DNA of 32,582 nucleotides, from assembly GCA_031280375.1 (NCBI GenBank), contig JAITGU010000065.1:1-32582 (forward strand), written 5' to 3'. The notes below the pieces were generated by a model. The model did not search any database. It saw only the letters and a program-made list of their open reading frames with translations, and was not told the DNA's origin. Source of the stretch: Candidatus Methanovirga procula. Its GTDB lineage: Archaea > Methanobacteriota > Methanobacteria > Methanobacteriales > Methanobacteriaceae. Below, piece after piece: positions 16,934 through 24,898 of this stretch. Each line of letters begins with the position of its first letter. Position 1 is the first letter of the stretch. A program made the translations under genes and the position numbers.

Positions 16934-16945
16934 GATGGTGAGAAA

Positions 16946-17383
16946 ATGATTAGAACTAAGCGTAAAATTAATAAATTAAGAGGTTCACGATCTAATGGTG
17001 GTGGGTGTACTAAAAAAAGAAGAGGAGCTGGTCATAAAGGTGGTAAAGGTAAAGCTGGTGGTAAAAAACATCATTGGTCTTGGATTGTTAAATTTGATCC
17101 TAAGCATTATGGTAAATATGGATTTAAAAGAAATAAAACCAGAGTTAATAATGTTAATCCTGTTAATTTAGATTTCTTAGATGAAAAATCTGAAAAGTTT
17201 TTAGTCAATGGCAAGGCTTCTAAAGAAGGAGATTCTATTGTTATTGATGTTACAGATTTAGGTTATAATAAGGTTTTAGGTAGTGGTAAATTGTTGAAGC
17301 CTTTGATTATTAAGTCTCCTTCTTTTTCAAAATCTGCTGAGGAAAAAATTGTTGAAGCTGGTGGAGAAGCTATAGTAATTTAA
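16946..17383 (+). CDS. rpl15: 50S ribosomal protein L15 (uL15)
   Basis: The 145-aa archaeal uL15 (L27a type) starts MIRTKRKINKLRGSR. The frame is open from 16919, but those first codons come from the tandem duplication; GGTGAG at 16937-16942 supports ATG 16946. The Gly/Lys-rich rRNA-binding extension GGGCTKKRRGAGHKGGKGKAGGKKHH (in part: RRGAGHKGGKGKAGG) and the fold core HYGKYGFKRNKTRVNNVNPVNL are clear. It closes the L19e-L15 run; 194 bp separate it from secY. Confidence 0.96.
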   Translation: MIRTKRKINKLRGSRSNGGGCTKKRRGAGHKGGKGKAGGKKHHWSWIVKFDPKHYGKYGFKRNKTRVNNVNPVNLDFLDEKSEKFLVNGKASKEGDSIVIDVTDLGYNKVLGSGKLLKPLIIKSPSFSKSAEEKIVEAGGEAIVI

Positions 17384-17469
17384 TTAATGATTAATTATAG
17401 GTGTGTAATTATTGATTAAGTGATTGATTTGAAAGGGTTATAAAGTGTTATAAAGACTTGTTAATGTTT

Positions 17470-17496
17470 ATCGTTTAATTATAATTATTTAACGAT
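17470..17496. repeat. AT-rich imperfect palindrome between rpl15 and secY
   Basis: ATCGTT (17470-17475) and AACGAT (17491-17496) bracket a partly symmetric AT core (27 bp overall). It could be an RNA hairpin near the rpl15 transcript end or a protein-binding site upstream of secY. A TATA-like TTTATAAT lies downstream at 17537-17544. Confidence 0.4.
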
Positions 17497-17577
17497 AATC
17501 ATATTTTAATTTATAATTATATTCATCGTTTGTATTGTTTATAATCATCACTTGGTCGTGAATTAGGGGAATAAAAA

Positions 17578-18936
17578 ATGTTTTTGGAGAAGTTTAAACC
17601 TTTGTTTTCTTTAATACCTCAAGTTAAGGTACCTATACATAGGCAAGGGTTTAAAGATAAACTTAAATGGACAGCGATTGTTCTGGTACTATATTTCTTT
17701 TTATGCCAAATAAAGTTATATGGATTAAGTCCGCAGGCTATTGACAACTTTGCAAGTTTAAGATCAGTTATGGCAGGTAGTTTTCAATCTATAATGTCGT
17801 TGGGTATTGGACCTATTGTTACTTCATCTATTGTTCTGCAAGTTCTTGTTGGAACTAAAATGTTAAATTTAGATCTTTCAAAACATGAAGATAAATCTTT
17901 GTTTCAAAGTACACAGAAAATTTTAACATTAATTATTACAGTTTTTGAAGCCACTGTTTTAGTTATAACTGGAAATTTACCTCCTATAAATGGAAGTTAC
18001 CAGTGGGTAATGATACTTCAACTTGTGATAGGTTCTATTTTAATTTTATACTTGGATGAAGTTGTTTCAAAATGGGGTTTTGGAAGTGGTGTAGGTTTAT
18101 TCATTGCAGCTGGTGTTTCTCAAGAAATAGTTACAAATTCTTTGAACATTTTGCCTGCTACAGCCTCTTCAGGACAGATGCCAGGAATGATTCCAGGATT
18201 TATCCAATCCATTATTTCAGGGTCTCCAGATCCATCCTTGCTTTTACCTTTGGTTGCAACTATTCTTGTATTTTTAGTTGCAGTATATGGTGAAAGTATG
18301 AGAATAGAGATCCCTATTTCTCATGGTAGTGTGAGAAATCATGGTAGAGTTCGTGGTAATGTAAGTAAGTATCCTCTTAAATTCATATATGCAAGTAATA
18401 TGCCAGTTATATTGACCAGTGCATTATTGGTGAATGTGTCTCTTCTTGCAAATGTCTTTCAAAAAATTGGGTTTCCTATTTTGGGACATGTTAGTAAAGG
18501 ACAAGCTATTGATGGTTTCGCTTATTATTTGCTAACTCCAAGAATTGATGTTTTGTTTACTAATCCATTGAGGGTATTGGTTTATGGTTTATTTTTCATG
18601 ACTTGCTGTATAATTTTCTCTATTTTATGGGTAGAAATTGGTGGGTTAGGTGCTAATAAAATAGCTGAGCAGCTTCATAGTTCAGGTATTCAGATACCTG
18701 GTTTTAGGAGCAGTAAAACTCAGCTTAGAAAACTTTTAAATAGGTATGTCCCTGCTTTAACTGTTTTAGGTGGAGCATTTGTAGGTTTACTTGCTTTTGG
18801 TGCAGATTTAACATCTGCTACTGGTGGAGGTACTGGTGTTTTACTTACAGTAGGTATAGTCTATAAACTTTATGAAGAAATTGCTCAAGATCAACTTATG
18901 GACATGCATCCAATGTTGAAGAGGTTCTTAGAATAA
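17578..18936 (+). CDS. secY: Protein translocase subunit SecY
   Basis: The 452-aa product is the pore subunit of the Sec61/SecY channel in the cytoplasmic membrane, with ten predicted membrane helices. Archaeal signatures: IPQVKVPIHRQGFKDKLKWT at the start, the helix-2a plug region ASLRSVMAGSFQSIMSLGIGP in blocks (SVMAGSFQSI, MSLGIGPIVTSSIVLQ), GFGSGVGLFIAAGVSQ, the basic loop SHGSVRNHGRVRGNVSKYPLK that docks ribosomes (about residues 243-263), and the C-terminal loop QIPGFRSSKTQLRKLLNRYVP. AGGGGA at 17565-17570 is the SD. Conserved position after L15. Confidence 0.97.
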   Translation: MFLEKFKPLFSLIPQVKVPIHRQGFKDKLKWTAIVLVLYFFLCQIKLYGLSPQAIDNFASLRSVMAGSFQSIMSLGIGPIVTSSIVLQVLVGTKMLNLDLSKHEDKSLFQSTQKILTLIITVFEATVLVITGNLPPINGSYQWVMILQLVIGSILILYLDEVVSKWGFGSGVGLFIAAGVSQEIVTNSLNILPATASSGQMPGMIPGFIQSIISGSPDPSLLLPLVATILVFLVAVYGESMRIEIPISHGSVRNHGRVRGNVSKYPLKFIYASNMPVILTSALLVNVSLLANVFQKIGFPILGHVSKGQAIDGFAYYLLTPRIDVLFTNPLRVLVYGLFFMTCCIIFSILWVEIGGLGANKIAEQLHSSGIQIPGFRSSKTQLRKLLNRYVPALTVLGGAFVGLLAFGADLTSATGGGTGVLLTVGIVYKLYEEIAQDQLMDMHPMLKRFLE

Positions 18937-19045
18937 ATTTATTCATAATATCATATATTTTATTTAAACTTAAATTTTGTTAAACTTATATTTTATTTTA
19001 AATTGATAGCTCAATGATAAATAGAAATTTTGTGGGAGGACTAAT

Positions 19046-19606
19046 ATGAAGTTAGTAGTTTTAACTGGAATTCCAGGGTCTGGAAGCACGACTGTTCTTA
19101 ATAAAACTTTAGAAGAGGTTAATTATCTTCATATAAATTATGGGGATATGATGGTAGAAATAGCTAAAGAAAAAAATATGGTTGATCATAGAGATGAACT
19201 TAGAAAGTTGTCTCCAGATGTTCAAAAGGAGCTTCAACTTCTTGCAGCAAAGAAAATTAAAGAAAAATCAGAAAGTGAGAATGTTATTGTAGATACTCAT
19301 TGTACTATAAACACTCCTGCGGGTTTTCTTCCAGGACTTCCTGAATGGATTTTAAGAGAATTAAAACCAAATATCTTTATAATTGTTGAAGCCAATCCTG
19401 ATGAAATTTTAATTAGAAGATTATCTGATGAAACAAGAGATCGTGATAAAGAAATGACGAAAATTATTGCAATGCATCAAGAAATCAATAGAGCAACTGC
19501 AATGACTTATGCCACATTAACTGGTGCAACGGTTAAAATATTAGAGAATCATGATAATGAACTCGATATAATCGTTTCTAAGATGGTGGAAACATTAAAT
19601 TTCTGA
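19046..19606 (+). CDS. adkA: Archaeal adenylate kinase (AdkA)
   Basis: The 186-aa archaeal-type adenylate kinase converts ATP and AMP to two ADP. The P-loop is GIPGSGSTT (residues 8-16), the archaeal variant of GxPGxGKT with Ser in place of the usual Lys position. GDMMVEIAKEKNMV, DTHCTINTPAGFLPGLP and the lid segment RRLSDETRDRDKE are typical of AdkA. SD TGGGAGGA sits 8 nt before ATG 19046. It follows secY as in most archaea and many bacteria. Confidence 0.95.
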   Translation: MKLVVLTGIPGSGSTTVLNKTLEEVNYLHINYGDMMVEIAKEKNMVDHRDELRKLSPDVQKELQLLAAKKIKEKSESENVIVDTHCTINTPAGFLPGLPEWILRELKPNIFIIVEANPDEILIRRLSDETRDRDKEMTKIIAMHQEINRATAMTYATLTGATVKILENHDNELDIIVSKMVETLNF

Positions 19607-19643
19607 ATTCCACATTCTTAAACTTAAATTATAAGGTGATCTA

Positions 19644-20249
19644 ATGTTTGATATTTTAGGATCGATTTTCAGTTCTTTTGATCAAATTTTTAATCCGATA
19701 ATTGCTTTAGATCCTAATCCAAAGAACCCTTTGTTGGTCATATTCCTCATAGCATTTTTGTTATCTATTCTCACAAATCTTGCTCAAAAATATTTGTTGG
19801 ATCATGAAAAAATGGATGATATGAGAGAAAAATCTGCTGAGTTTCAGAAAAAAATGAATGCCGTTCGTAAATCTGGTGATGCTAAGGCAATGAATAAATT
19901 ACAAGCAGAACAACAAGAGTTTATGAAAGATCAAAGTGAAATAATGATGATGCAGTTTAAACCTATGCTTGTTACTATTGTTCCATTTTTACTGATTTGG
20001 GGGTGGATGAGAGCTTCTCCACTTGCTCATATTTATGTTTCATTTCCAATGTTTCCATATTGGGCTGTTTTAACTCCTCTTTGGCATTCAATAGGTATAT
20101 ATGGTGGAGCTCCTGATCCAAATGTAGTATTTAGTTTTATTGGTTATCATTTACCTAATGCTGTAGGATTGCTTGGTTGGTATATACTATGTAATTTTGC
20201 ACTATCTCAAGTTGTTAGAAAGTTAGTTGGTTTAAAATCAATGTTTTAG
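19644..20249 (+). CDS. DUF106/EMC3-like YidC-Oxa1 family membrane insertase
   Basis: The 201-aa protein belongs to the archaeal Oxa1-superfamily (DUF106, relatives of EMC3, GET1 and TMCO1) that helps insert membrane proteins next to the Sec channel. It has a membrane segment at about 28-50, a charged helical pair at about 51-100 (HEKMDDMREKSAEFQKKMNA), then a second segment at about 104-122 ending in WGWMRAS and a third near 165-190. The basic C-terminus is VVRKLVGLKSMF. The secY-adkA-DUF106 order is the conserved archaeal one. SD AAGGTGATCT. Family call is strong; function is by homology. Confidence 0.9.
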   Translation: MFDILGSIFSSFDQIFNPIIALDPNPKNPLLVIFLIAFLLSILTNLAQKYLLDHEKMDDMREKSAEFQKKMNAVRKSGDAKAMNKLQAEQQEFMKDQSEIMMMQFKPMLVTIVPFLLIWGWMRASPLAHIYVSFPMFPYWAVLTPLWHSIGIYGGAPDPNVVFSFIGYHLPNAVGLLGWYILCNFALSQVVRKLVGLKSMF

Positions 20250-20544
20250 AAAGTGTATCAATTATGAATCGTTGCTTCATAAATCATTGCAGTTATATCA
20301 ATATTTGATTGTTCAACATTTAGTTTTATTAATAAATTAAAATTAGTTTATAATTTAATAATTATTAATAATAATCATTTATAGTAATTAAAATAAATTT
20401 ATTAATATGAAAAATAATCATGATAAAAAATAATTTATATATGATTAAAAAGAAATTGAAGAGATAAAATTAAATAATTTACTAAAAAATATTAAAAAAA
20501 TAATTAATTAAAAAATAATTAATGTTTATAAAAGAGGTGACATA
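20250..20544. other. 295-bp AT-rich gap before rpl34e
   Basis: No gene is seen. The stretch is almost all A and T. TATA-like TTATATATGA near 20433 or TTTATAAAAG just before the SD could start an rpl34e-cmk-rpl14e transcript. Confidence 0.35.
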
Positions 20545-20811
20545 ATGCCACAACCAAGGTATAGATCAAGATCATATAAAAGAACTTTTAAAAGGACTCC
20601 TGGTGGGGTCACTGTTTTAAGATATAAAAAGAAGAAACCAAGTAAGCATGTTTGTGCTGAATGTGGTAAAATTTTGCATGGTGTTCCAAGGGGGAGACCA
20701 TATCAAATAAATAAATTAGCAAAGTCTAAAAAGAGACCTAATAGACCATTTGGTGGCTATTTATGTTCAGAATGCACCAGAAGGGTCTTCAAATCTGAGG
20801 CAAGAACATAA
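20545..20811 (+). CDS. rpl34e: 50S ribosomal protein L34e (eL34)
   Basis: The 88-aa archaeal/eukaryotic eL34 begins [20 protein letters not shown] and has a zinc ribbon with C37, C40, C74 and C77 ([15 protein letters not shown]... then [12 protein letters not shown]). SD AGAGGTGAC is 4-5 nt before ATG 20545. The last base of its TAA is the first base of the cmk ATG. Confidence 0.96.
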   Translation: MPQPRYRSRSYKRTFKRTPGGVTVLRYKKKKPSKHVCAECGKILHGVPRGRPYQINKLAKSKKRPNRPFGGYLCSECTRRVFKSEART

Positions 20812-21329
20812 TGATTATTACTATCGGTGGATTAGCAGGAACTGGAACTACTACAGCTGCAGAACTATTATCTAAAAAACTTGATATTCCATTTATTTCT
20901 GCAGGAGATATTTTTAGACAAATGGCTAAAGAATCTGAAATGTCTATTTTAGAATTTGGTGAATTTGCTGAGAATAATATTGATGTAGATATTGAAATAG
21001 ATAATAGACAGAAGAAATTAGCTGAAAACTCTGAAAATCTTATTATAGAAGGTAGACTTTCAGCTTATTTTATTGAAGCAGATTTAAAAATTTGGATGAT
21101 TACTCCATTTGATGTTAGAGTTCAGAGGATCTGTGGGAGAGAATCAAAATCTTTTGATTTAGCCTCTAAAGAAGTTAAAATCCGTGAAGATAGTGAAGCT
21201 AAAAGATATTTGGATATACATAAAATTGATATTAATAATTTAAATATTTATGATTTAATATTGAATACTAACAGTTTTAATCCTGATAGTATAACTGAAA
21301 TTATAATTTCAACATTAAAGGTGATATAA
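20811..21329 (+). CDS. cmk: Cytidylate kinase (archaeal type)
   Basis: The 172-aa product phosphorylates CMP/dCMP with ATP. The P-loop is GGLAGTGTTT (residues 6-15), an archaeal CMP-kinase form. ISAGDIFRQMAKESEMS and IEGRLSAYFI are family segments, and RVQRICGRES belongs to the lid. It overlaps rpl34e by one base and rpl14e starts at the next base after its stop, so the three genes form one tightly coupled transcript. The gene order rpl34e-cmk-rpl14e is standard in Methanobacteriales. Confidence 0.95.
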   Translation: MIITIGGLAGTGTTTAAELLSKKLDIPFISAGDIFRQMAKESEMSILEFGEFAENNIDVDIEIDNRQKKLAENSENLIIEGRLSAYFIEADLKIWMITPFDVRVQRICGRESKSFDLASKEVKIREDSEAKRYLDIHKIDINNLNIYDLILNTNSFNPDSITEIIISTLKVI

Positions 21330-21551
21330 ATGGCATCAATTGAAATAGGAAGAGTTTGTGTTAAGACTGCTGGAAGAGAAGCAGGAAAAAAATGTGTAAT
21401 ATTGGATGTAGTTGATAAAAGTTTTGTAGAAGTTGTAGGAACTTCTGTTAAAAATAGAAGATGTAACATAAATCATTTAGAACCTACCCATAAAACTTTA
21501 GAAGTTTCTGATGATTTAGAAATTGTTAAAAGATCTTTAGAAACTTTATAA
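21330..21551 (+). CDS. rpl14e: 50S ribosomal protein L14e (eL14)
   Basis: The 73-aa KOW-type eL14 starts ASIEIGRVCVKTAGREAGKKCVI and has VVGTSVKNRRCNINHLEPT, diagnostic of the short archaeal form. SD AAAGGTGATAT lies in the end of cmk. In M. thermautotrophicus the next gene is the tRNA/rRNA pseudouridine synthase cbf5; here it is not, and the conserved cluster ends. Confidence 0.95.
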   Translation: MASIEIGRVCVKTAGREAGKKCVILDVVDKSFVEVVGTSVKNRRCNINHLEPTHKTLEVSDDLEIVKRSLETL

Positions 21552-21630
21552 ATAATAGTTTTTAAATATCTACTTTTCTATTATTTTATAATCTGTTTTA
21601 ACTTCTTTGAAATTTTTCAGAGAGCTCAAA

Positions 21631-21639
21631 TTTTTTTTT
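21631..21639 (+). terminator. T-tract terminator after rpl14e
   Basis: A run of nine T's 80 bp after the rpl14e stop, followed by more T-rich DNA. Archaeal RNA polymerase terminates at such T-tracts without a hairpin. The assignment rests on position and composition alone. Confidence 0.35.
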
Positions 21640-21960
21640 GATTTTCTATTATTCAAACATTTAACTTATAAAAAGATTATTTTATTCTATTTCTATTTTC
21701 AATTTTAAAGACTTTATTCTTTGACTTTTAATAATTTAATAAATTTTAATCTAAATTAAAAATTTAAGATTTTAGTAATTAACTTATAATTATTCTTTTT
21801 TTAATATAAACAATTTCAATTTTTTTTATTTATACCATTTAAGAGATTTTTATTTGTATTTAAAGATGTAAGATATAGTATTTTATGTGATATTGCTTAT
21901 CAAGTAATATAATCCTATATTTTAAACTTAAACTTGGTATAAAACTTAAAAATAGTAAAA

Positions 21961-21970
21961 TTATATATAT
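21961..21970 (+). promoter_or_regulatory. TATA box of the eha operon
   Basis: TTATATATAT is centred about 28 bp before the ehaA ATG at 21994, with AAAAATAGTAAAA upstream as a possible BRE. Transcription would begin 0-3 nt before the start codon, and the codon has no SD (preceded by TTCACCTT), so the first gene is probably read from a near-leaderless mRNA. Confidence 0.5.
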
Positions 21971-21993
21971 TAAGTAAAACATATATTCACCTT

Positions 21994-22311
21994 ATGGTAA
22001 GTAATATAACAGAAACATTTATACTATTAAATTATTTAATAGCTATTACCCTATCCATAGTAGTGGCTCTCTTATTAAAGTTGCCCTTTGTTCCAGAAAA
22101 GCCAATACGATTTTCTTGGACCAAATCTGCCTTATTTCCAACTCCAATTTTTGCCATTGGAATTTTAGCTATTTTTTATTCAGTGAATTTCTACTGGTTT
22201 TATGATGGTATTATTTTAGCTGTTATTATAGCTATTCTATCTGGATTATTTGTGAAATATCTTTTTGACTATGTATTTCCTAAACCTAATACTGGTGAGT
22301 ATAATGAATGA
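21994..22311 (+). CDS. ehaA: Energy-converting hydrogenase A subunit A (EhaA)
   Basis: This 105-aa protein is a small subunit of Eha, a membrane [NiFe]-hydrogenase that uses the ion gradient to drive reduction of low-potential ferredoxin by H2. Three hydrophobic segments are visible (about 10-28, 44-62, 68-92), with [22 protein letters not shown] between the first two. Identification rests on this pattern plus the following ehaB-H order. It is first in the operon and overlaps ehaB by 8 bp. Confidence 0.82.
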   Translation: MVSNITETFILLNYLIAITLSIVVALLLKLPFVPEKPIRFSWTKSALFPTPIFAIGILAIFYSVNFYWFYDGIILAVIIAILSGLFVKYLFDYVFPKPNTGEYNE

Positions 22312-22804
22312 AATTATTGGCGTAATTCTTGCATCCATAATTTCTTGGATAAATTTTGTAGTAATTGATACATATTTTGGATTGCCAGAGGCACCTGGTG
22401 TTAAAGGAGCCAATATTGTAGGAGATTCTATAAAAAATAGGGGAGGAAATTTATCTGGAGGTTTTTTTCAAGGGAATATTTTGTGTTCTCCTGATGCTTC
22501 AGCAGGAACATTACTTGCTTCAATGGGAGTTATGGTTTTAGGTTTTCAAGGCGGTTTAATAGCTGCTTTTATGGTATATATTGGTAATAGATTGTGTGCT
22601 GATCCAGGATATGCTGGAACAATAGGTGCATTAACAACAACAGTCATTATATTTTCATGTTCATTTCTTGGTTTCACACATATAATGTTTGTAATTGGCA
22701 TGGTAATAGCTATTACCACTATTCAAGGTTTAAATCATTCATATTCATCTAAACTTTTAGGTTTAATAGCTAAAAAATTAAATAGAGAAACTAAATTAGA
22801 ATAA
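22304..22804 (+). CDS. ehaB: Energy-converting hydrogenase A subunit B (EhaB)
   Basis: The 166-aa integral membrane subunit has [20 protein letters not shown] in its N-terminal third and several hydrophobic segments after it, with [13 protein letters not shown] near the end. The frame is open from 22265, but ATG 22304 has GGTGAG at 22294-22299 and overlaps the ehaA stop (ATGAATGA), so that start is preferred. No catalytic motif is present; it is a structural part of the Eha membrane arm. Confidence 0.83.
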   Translation: MNEIIGVILASIISWINFVVIDTYFGLPEAPGVKGANIVGDSIKNRGGNLSGGFFQGNILCSPDASAGTLLASMGVMVLGFQGGLIAAFMVYIGNRLCADPGYAGTIGALTTTVIIFSCSFLGFTHIMFVIGMVIAITTIQGLNHSYSSKLLGLIAKKLNRETKLE

Positions 22805-22821
22805 ATGCGGTGATTTTTTTG

Positions 22822-23070
22822 ATGGAGAAAATAATTGGCATGATAATTGTTCTAATGGCTTTAAGAGCTTTTATAACTAAAAATCGAGTTGAAAAAATTC
22901 TTTATATGAATGTTATAGATTTTGGTCTCTCAGCACTAATAGCTATTTATATTGATACTCCATTTGGATTTATTGTAGGGTCTACCTTTTTCATAACATC
23001 CACAATTTCATCTAATGCCATCGCATACACTTTTAAACTTTTAGAAGTGGAAAATCAGAAATTTTCTTAA
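22822..23070 (+). CDS. ehaC: Energy-converting hydrogenase A subunit C (EhaC)
   Basis: An 82-aa membrane protein with three hydrophobic segments and the family-like [26 protein letters not shown] at 22809-22814 is the SD, so the start is ATG 22822 (8 nt away); a TTG at 22819 is possible, while the GTG at 22810 would lie in the SD itself. It follows ehaB by 17 bp. Confidence 0.8.
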   Translation: MEKIIGMIIVLMALRAFITKNRVEKILYMNVIDFGLSALIAIYIDTPFGFIVGSTFFITSTISSNAIAYTFKLLEVENQKFS

Positions 23071-23112
23071 ATTTGAATAATGAGAATGAACCGTTAATTT
23101 TCAGGTAATAAA

Positions 23113-23388
23113 ATGAATATATTAGATTTTATAACTCTAACAAATATTTCAATAAGTTTAATGGTAATTGGAGCATTAGGGATAATGTTTTTAATCAAAC
23201 CATTAGATAAAATAATAATGTTGTCTTTATTGGAAGCTGGTTTGTTTGGAGCTGTTGTTTCATTTAAATATCTTGATGTGGCTTTTATTATGGCTCTTTT
23301 GAGTCCAATTTCCATAATTGTCTTTTTACTTTCTCTTATTAAAATCAATGAGATAAGAACTAAAAAGGAAAAGGGTAATAATGTTTGA
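23113..23388 (+). CDS. ehaD: Energy-converting hydrogenase A subunit D (EhaD)
   Basis: The 91-aa protein has three membrane helices and resembles the NuoK/MrpC class of small antiporter-like subunits; LLEAGLFGAVVSFKYLDVA in the second helix carries an acidic residue in a membrane segment, as in NuoK. SD AGGTAAT. It overlaps ehaE by 8 bp (ATGTTTGA). Confidence 0.82.
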   Translation: MNILDFITLTNISISLMVIGALGIMFLIKPLDKIIMLSLLEAGLFGAVVSFKYLDVAFIMALLSPISIIVFLLSLIKINEIRTKKEKGNNV

Positions 23389-23650
23389 ATTAACTATTTG
23401 GTTTTATGTGGGTTGCATTCTAACTATAGTTGGAAGTTTAGCAACTGTGTGGGGTCCTGGAGTTAGTGATCCTATTGTTAGAACTTTAAATACCGAAGTT
23501 CCAAGTATTGGAATATCATTAATTCTTTTAACCTATAATCACATGCTTGCTCTTTTGACTTTTGTCGCAACAAGTGTGTTTATTTCATTGATTTTACTTA
23601 GAGCTATCACTCGTTTAAAAGAGATTGGATCTGATTATAATGGAGGTTAG
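23381..23650 (+). CDS. ehaE: Energy-converting hydrogenase A subunit E (EhaE)
   Basis: The 89-aa subunit resembles MrpG/MnhG-type small membrane proteins: a first helix WFYVGCILTIVGSLATVWG followed by DPIVRTLNTEVPSIGIS and two more hydrophobic segments. It starts within ehaD and SD AAGGGTAAT lies in ehaD. Its final 27 bp plus stop are tandemly duplicated into the spacer before ehaF. Confidence 0.82.
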   Translation: MFELTIWFYVGCILTIVGSLATVWGPGVSDPIVRTLNTEVPSIGISLILLTYNHMLALLTFVATSVFISLILLRAITRLKEIGSDYNGG

Positions 23651-23679
23651 AGATTGGATCTGAATTATAACGGAGGTTA
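23621..23679 (+). repeat. 29/30-bp tandem duplication across the ehaE stop
   Basis: GAGATTGGATCTGATTATAA plus TGGAGGTTA (23621-23649) is repeated at 23650-23679 with one inserted A and one T-to-C change. The first copy encodes the ehaE C-terminus and contains the stop region; the second supplies the GGAGGT SD that sits 6 nt before ehaF. The duplication thus separated ehaE from ehaF while keeping an SD for ehaF. Confidence 0.9.
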
Positions 23680-23683
23680 AATT

Positions 23684-24193
23684 ATGGATTTAGGTGAACT
23701 TTGGAATAAATTATCAAATCCTGATAGGATCCCAAGAATTTTTTCATTAGTCTTAGCATTGTTTTTATTGGTTGGACTGATTGTACCTTTTGCTTTGAAT
23801 AATGATCAAATTTATCCACGGCCAGCTCCTCAAGAACAAATGCTTGCTGGTGATAGGGTTGCACCTTATGATAGGGGAGGAGATATATTAGAGACACCAG
23901 GAATTACAGTTGCTCAATATCCACAGTATAGTAAAAAGATTGGTATGATAAATTCATATATGTCCCCAATAGCTTACAATATTAAAGAAAGTTCGCCATA
24001 CTTTGGGACATCAATCTATTCTTCTCCTGGTGGTTTAATAGATGAAATATTGTATTATACCAGAGGGTTTGATACAATATTAGAATCAAGCATTTTAATG
24101 ATGTCTTTTGTTATCGCTTCTTGGTTAGCTCTGAATTTTACTATGCGAGACAAAGATAAAAATGAAGATGAAGAATCTGAAGATAATGATTAG
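23684..24193 (+). CDS. ehaF: Energy-converting hydrogenase A subunit F (EhaF)
   Basis: The 169-aa subunit has a membrane helix at about 19-40, a roughly 95-residue loop with PYDRGGDILETPGITVAQYP that should lie outside the membrane, a second helix at about 137-153, and a very acidic tail (DKNEDEESEDND). It has no cofactor motif. SD GGAGGT from the second duplication copy supports ATG 23684. Assignment rests on size, topology and order. Confidence 0.83.
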   Translation: MDLGELWNKLSNPDRIPRIFSLVLALFLLVGLIVPFALNNDQIYPRPAPQEQMLAGDRVAPYDRGGDILETPGITVAQYPQYSKKIGMINSYMSPIAYNIKESSPYFGTSIYSSPGGLIDEILYYTRGFDTILESSILMMSFVIASWLALNFTMRDKDKNEDEESEDND

Positions 24194-24214
24194 ATTTATT
24201 AGGAGAAAAATTAA

Positions 24215-24883
24215 ATGTTAGTACCTGAGTTTGTTCCAGAGATATTCTGCTCATTGTATTTGCCTGCAATTTACACAGGTTTCATTGTAGGATTTATTGG
24301 ACTTATAGGAATAGCCATTAATAAAAATGATATTCATGTCTTAATACTTACAGATATTGTTGGTTTAGCAATGTTAATAATTGTTGGTGCAGTTGGAACA
24401 GATTTAGCTGAAGCATTAATATTACCTGGTTTGGTTGTTGAGCTTGCAGAGATAATGGCAATATCTGAGATTTTAATCTCACGAGAAATGAGGAAAAAAG
24501 GAAAAAATACTTCACTACTTCCAATGCCATTGGTTTTTGACATGGAAATTATGACAACCGCCCCTAACTTCTTATCATTAATTTTAATTGGATATGGAAT
24601 ATTTTTAACTGGTTTTACTGGTGGAGCAGTAGCTGGTGGAGGTATATTGTTATACATACTGTCAAGAAAAGCAAGAGGGTTACCAATTCTTGTTATCAAC
24701 GGTCTTGGAGCTATTTCAGGAATTGCATGGTGTTTGTGGATAGTTGGTTTCTTACTATTCTTTGTAAATCCAGATTTTTGGCTCTTAAGTTTATTTTTAT
24801 CTGCATGTGGATTACTTCTTAAAGTCGCTTCTAAAATGGGATTAATAGGAACATTAATGAGAGAAGAATTTAAAAGAGAATAA
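24215..24883 (+). CDS. ehaG: Energy-converting hydrogenase A subunit G (EhaG)
   Basis: A 222-aa multi-pass membrane protein (about six or seven hydrophobic segments). The central block [20 protein letters not shown] includes acidic residues inside a hydrophobic segment, and SREMRKKG marks a cytoplasmic loop. SD TAGGAGAA lies 9 nt before ATG 24215; 15 bp separate it from ehaH. Identified by context and by matching the expected Eha length order (F about 165, G about 220, H about 220 residues). Confidence 0.82.
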   Translation: MLVPEFVPEIFCSLYLPAIYTGFIVGFIGLIGIAINKNDIHVLILTDIVGLAMLIIVGAVGTDLAEALILPGLVVELAEIMAISEILISREMRKKGKNTSLLPMPLVFDMEIMTTAPNFLSLILIGYGIFLTGFTGGAVAGGGILLYILSRKARGLPILVINGLGAISGIAWCLWIVGFLLFFVNPDFWLLSLFLSACGLLLKVASKMGLIGTLMREEFKRE

Positions 24884-24898
24884 AAAGGAAATGATTAA

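Larger units (their letters stand above)
21552..21993. other. 442-bp junction between ribosomal cluster and eha operon
   Basis: No gene is supported. T-runs, including T9 at 21631-21639 and a T8 near 21820, are good candidates for archaeal termination of the rpl34e-cmk-rpl14e transcript. The right end carries the eha promoter. This is the place where cbf5 would be expected from related genomes. Confidence 0.5.

Noticed and set aside
16919-16945. Extended N-terminus of rpl15 (MMKWFDGEK)
   Set aside because: It is produced by the 13-bp tandem duplication; the SD and conserved start MIRTKRK lie at 16946.
18072-18293. Out-of-frame open frame within secY
   Set aside because: Lies wholly inside the well-supported secY gene.
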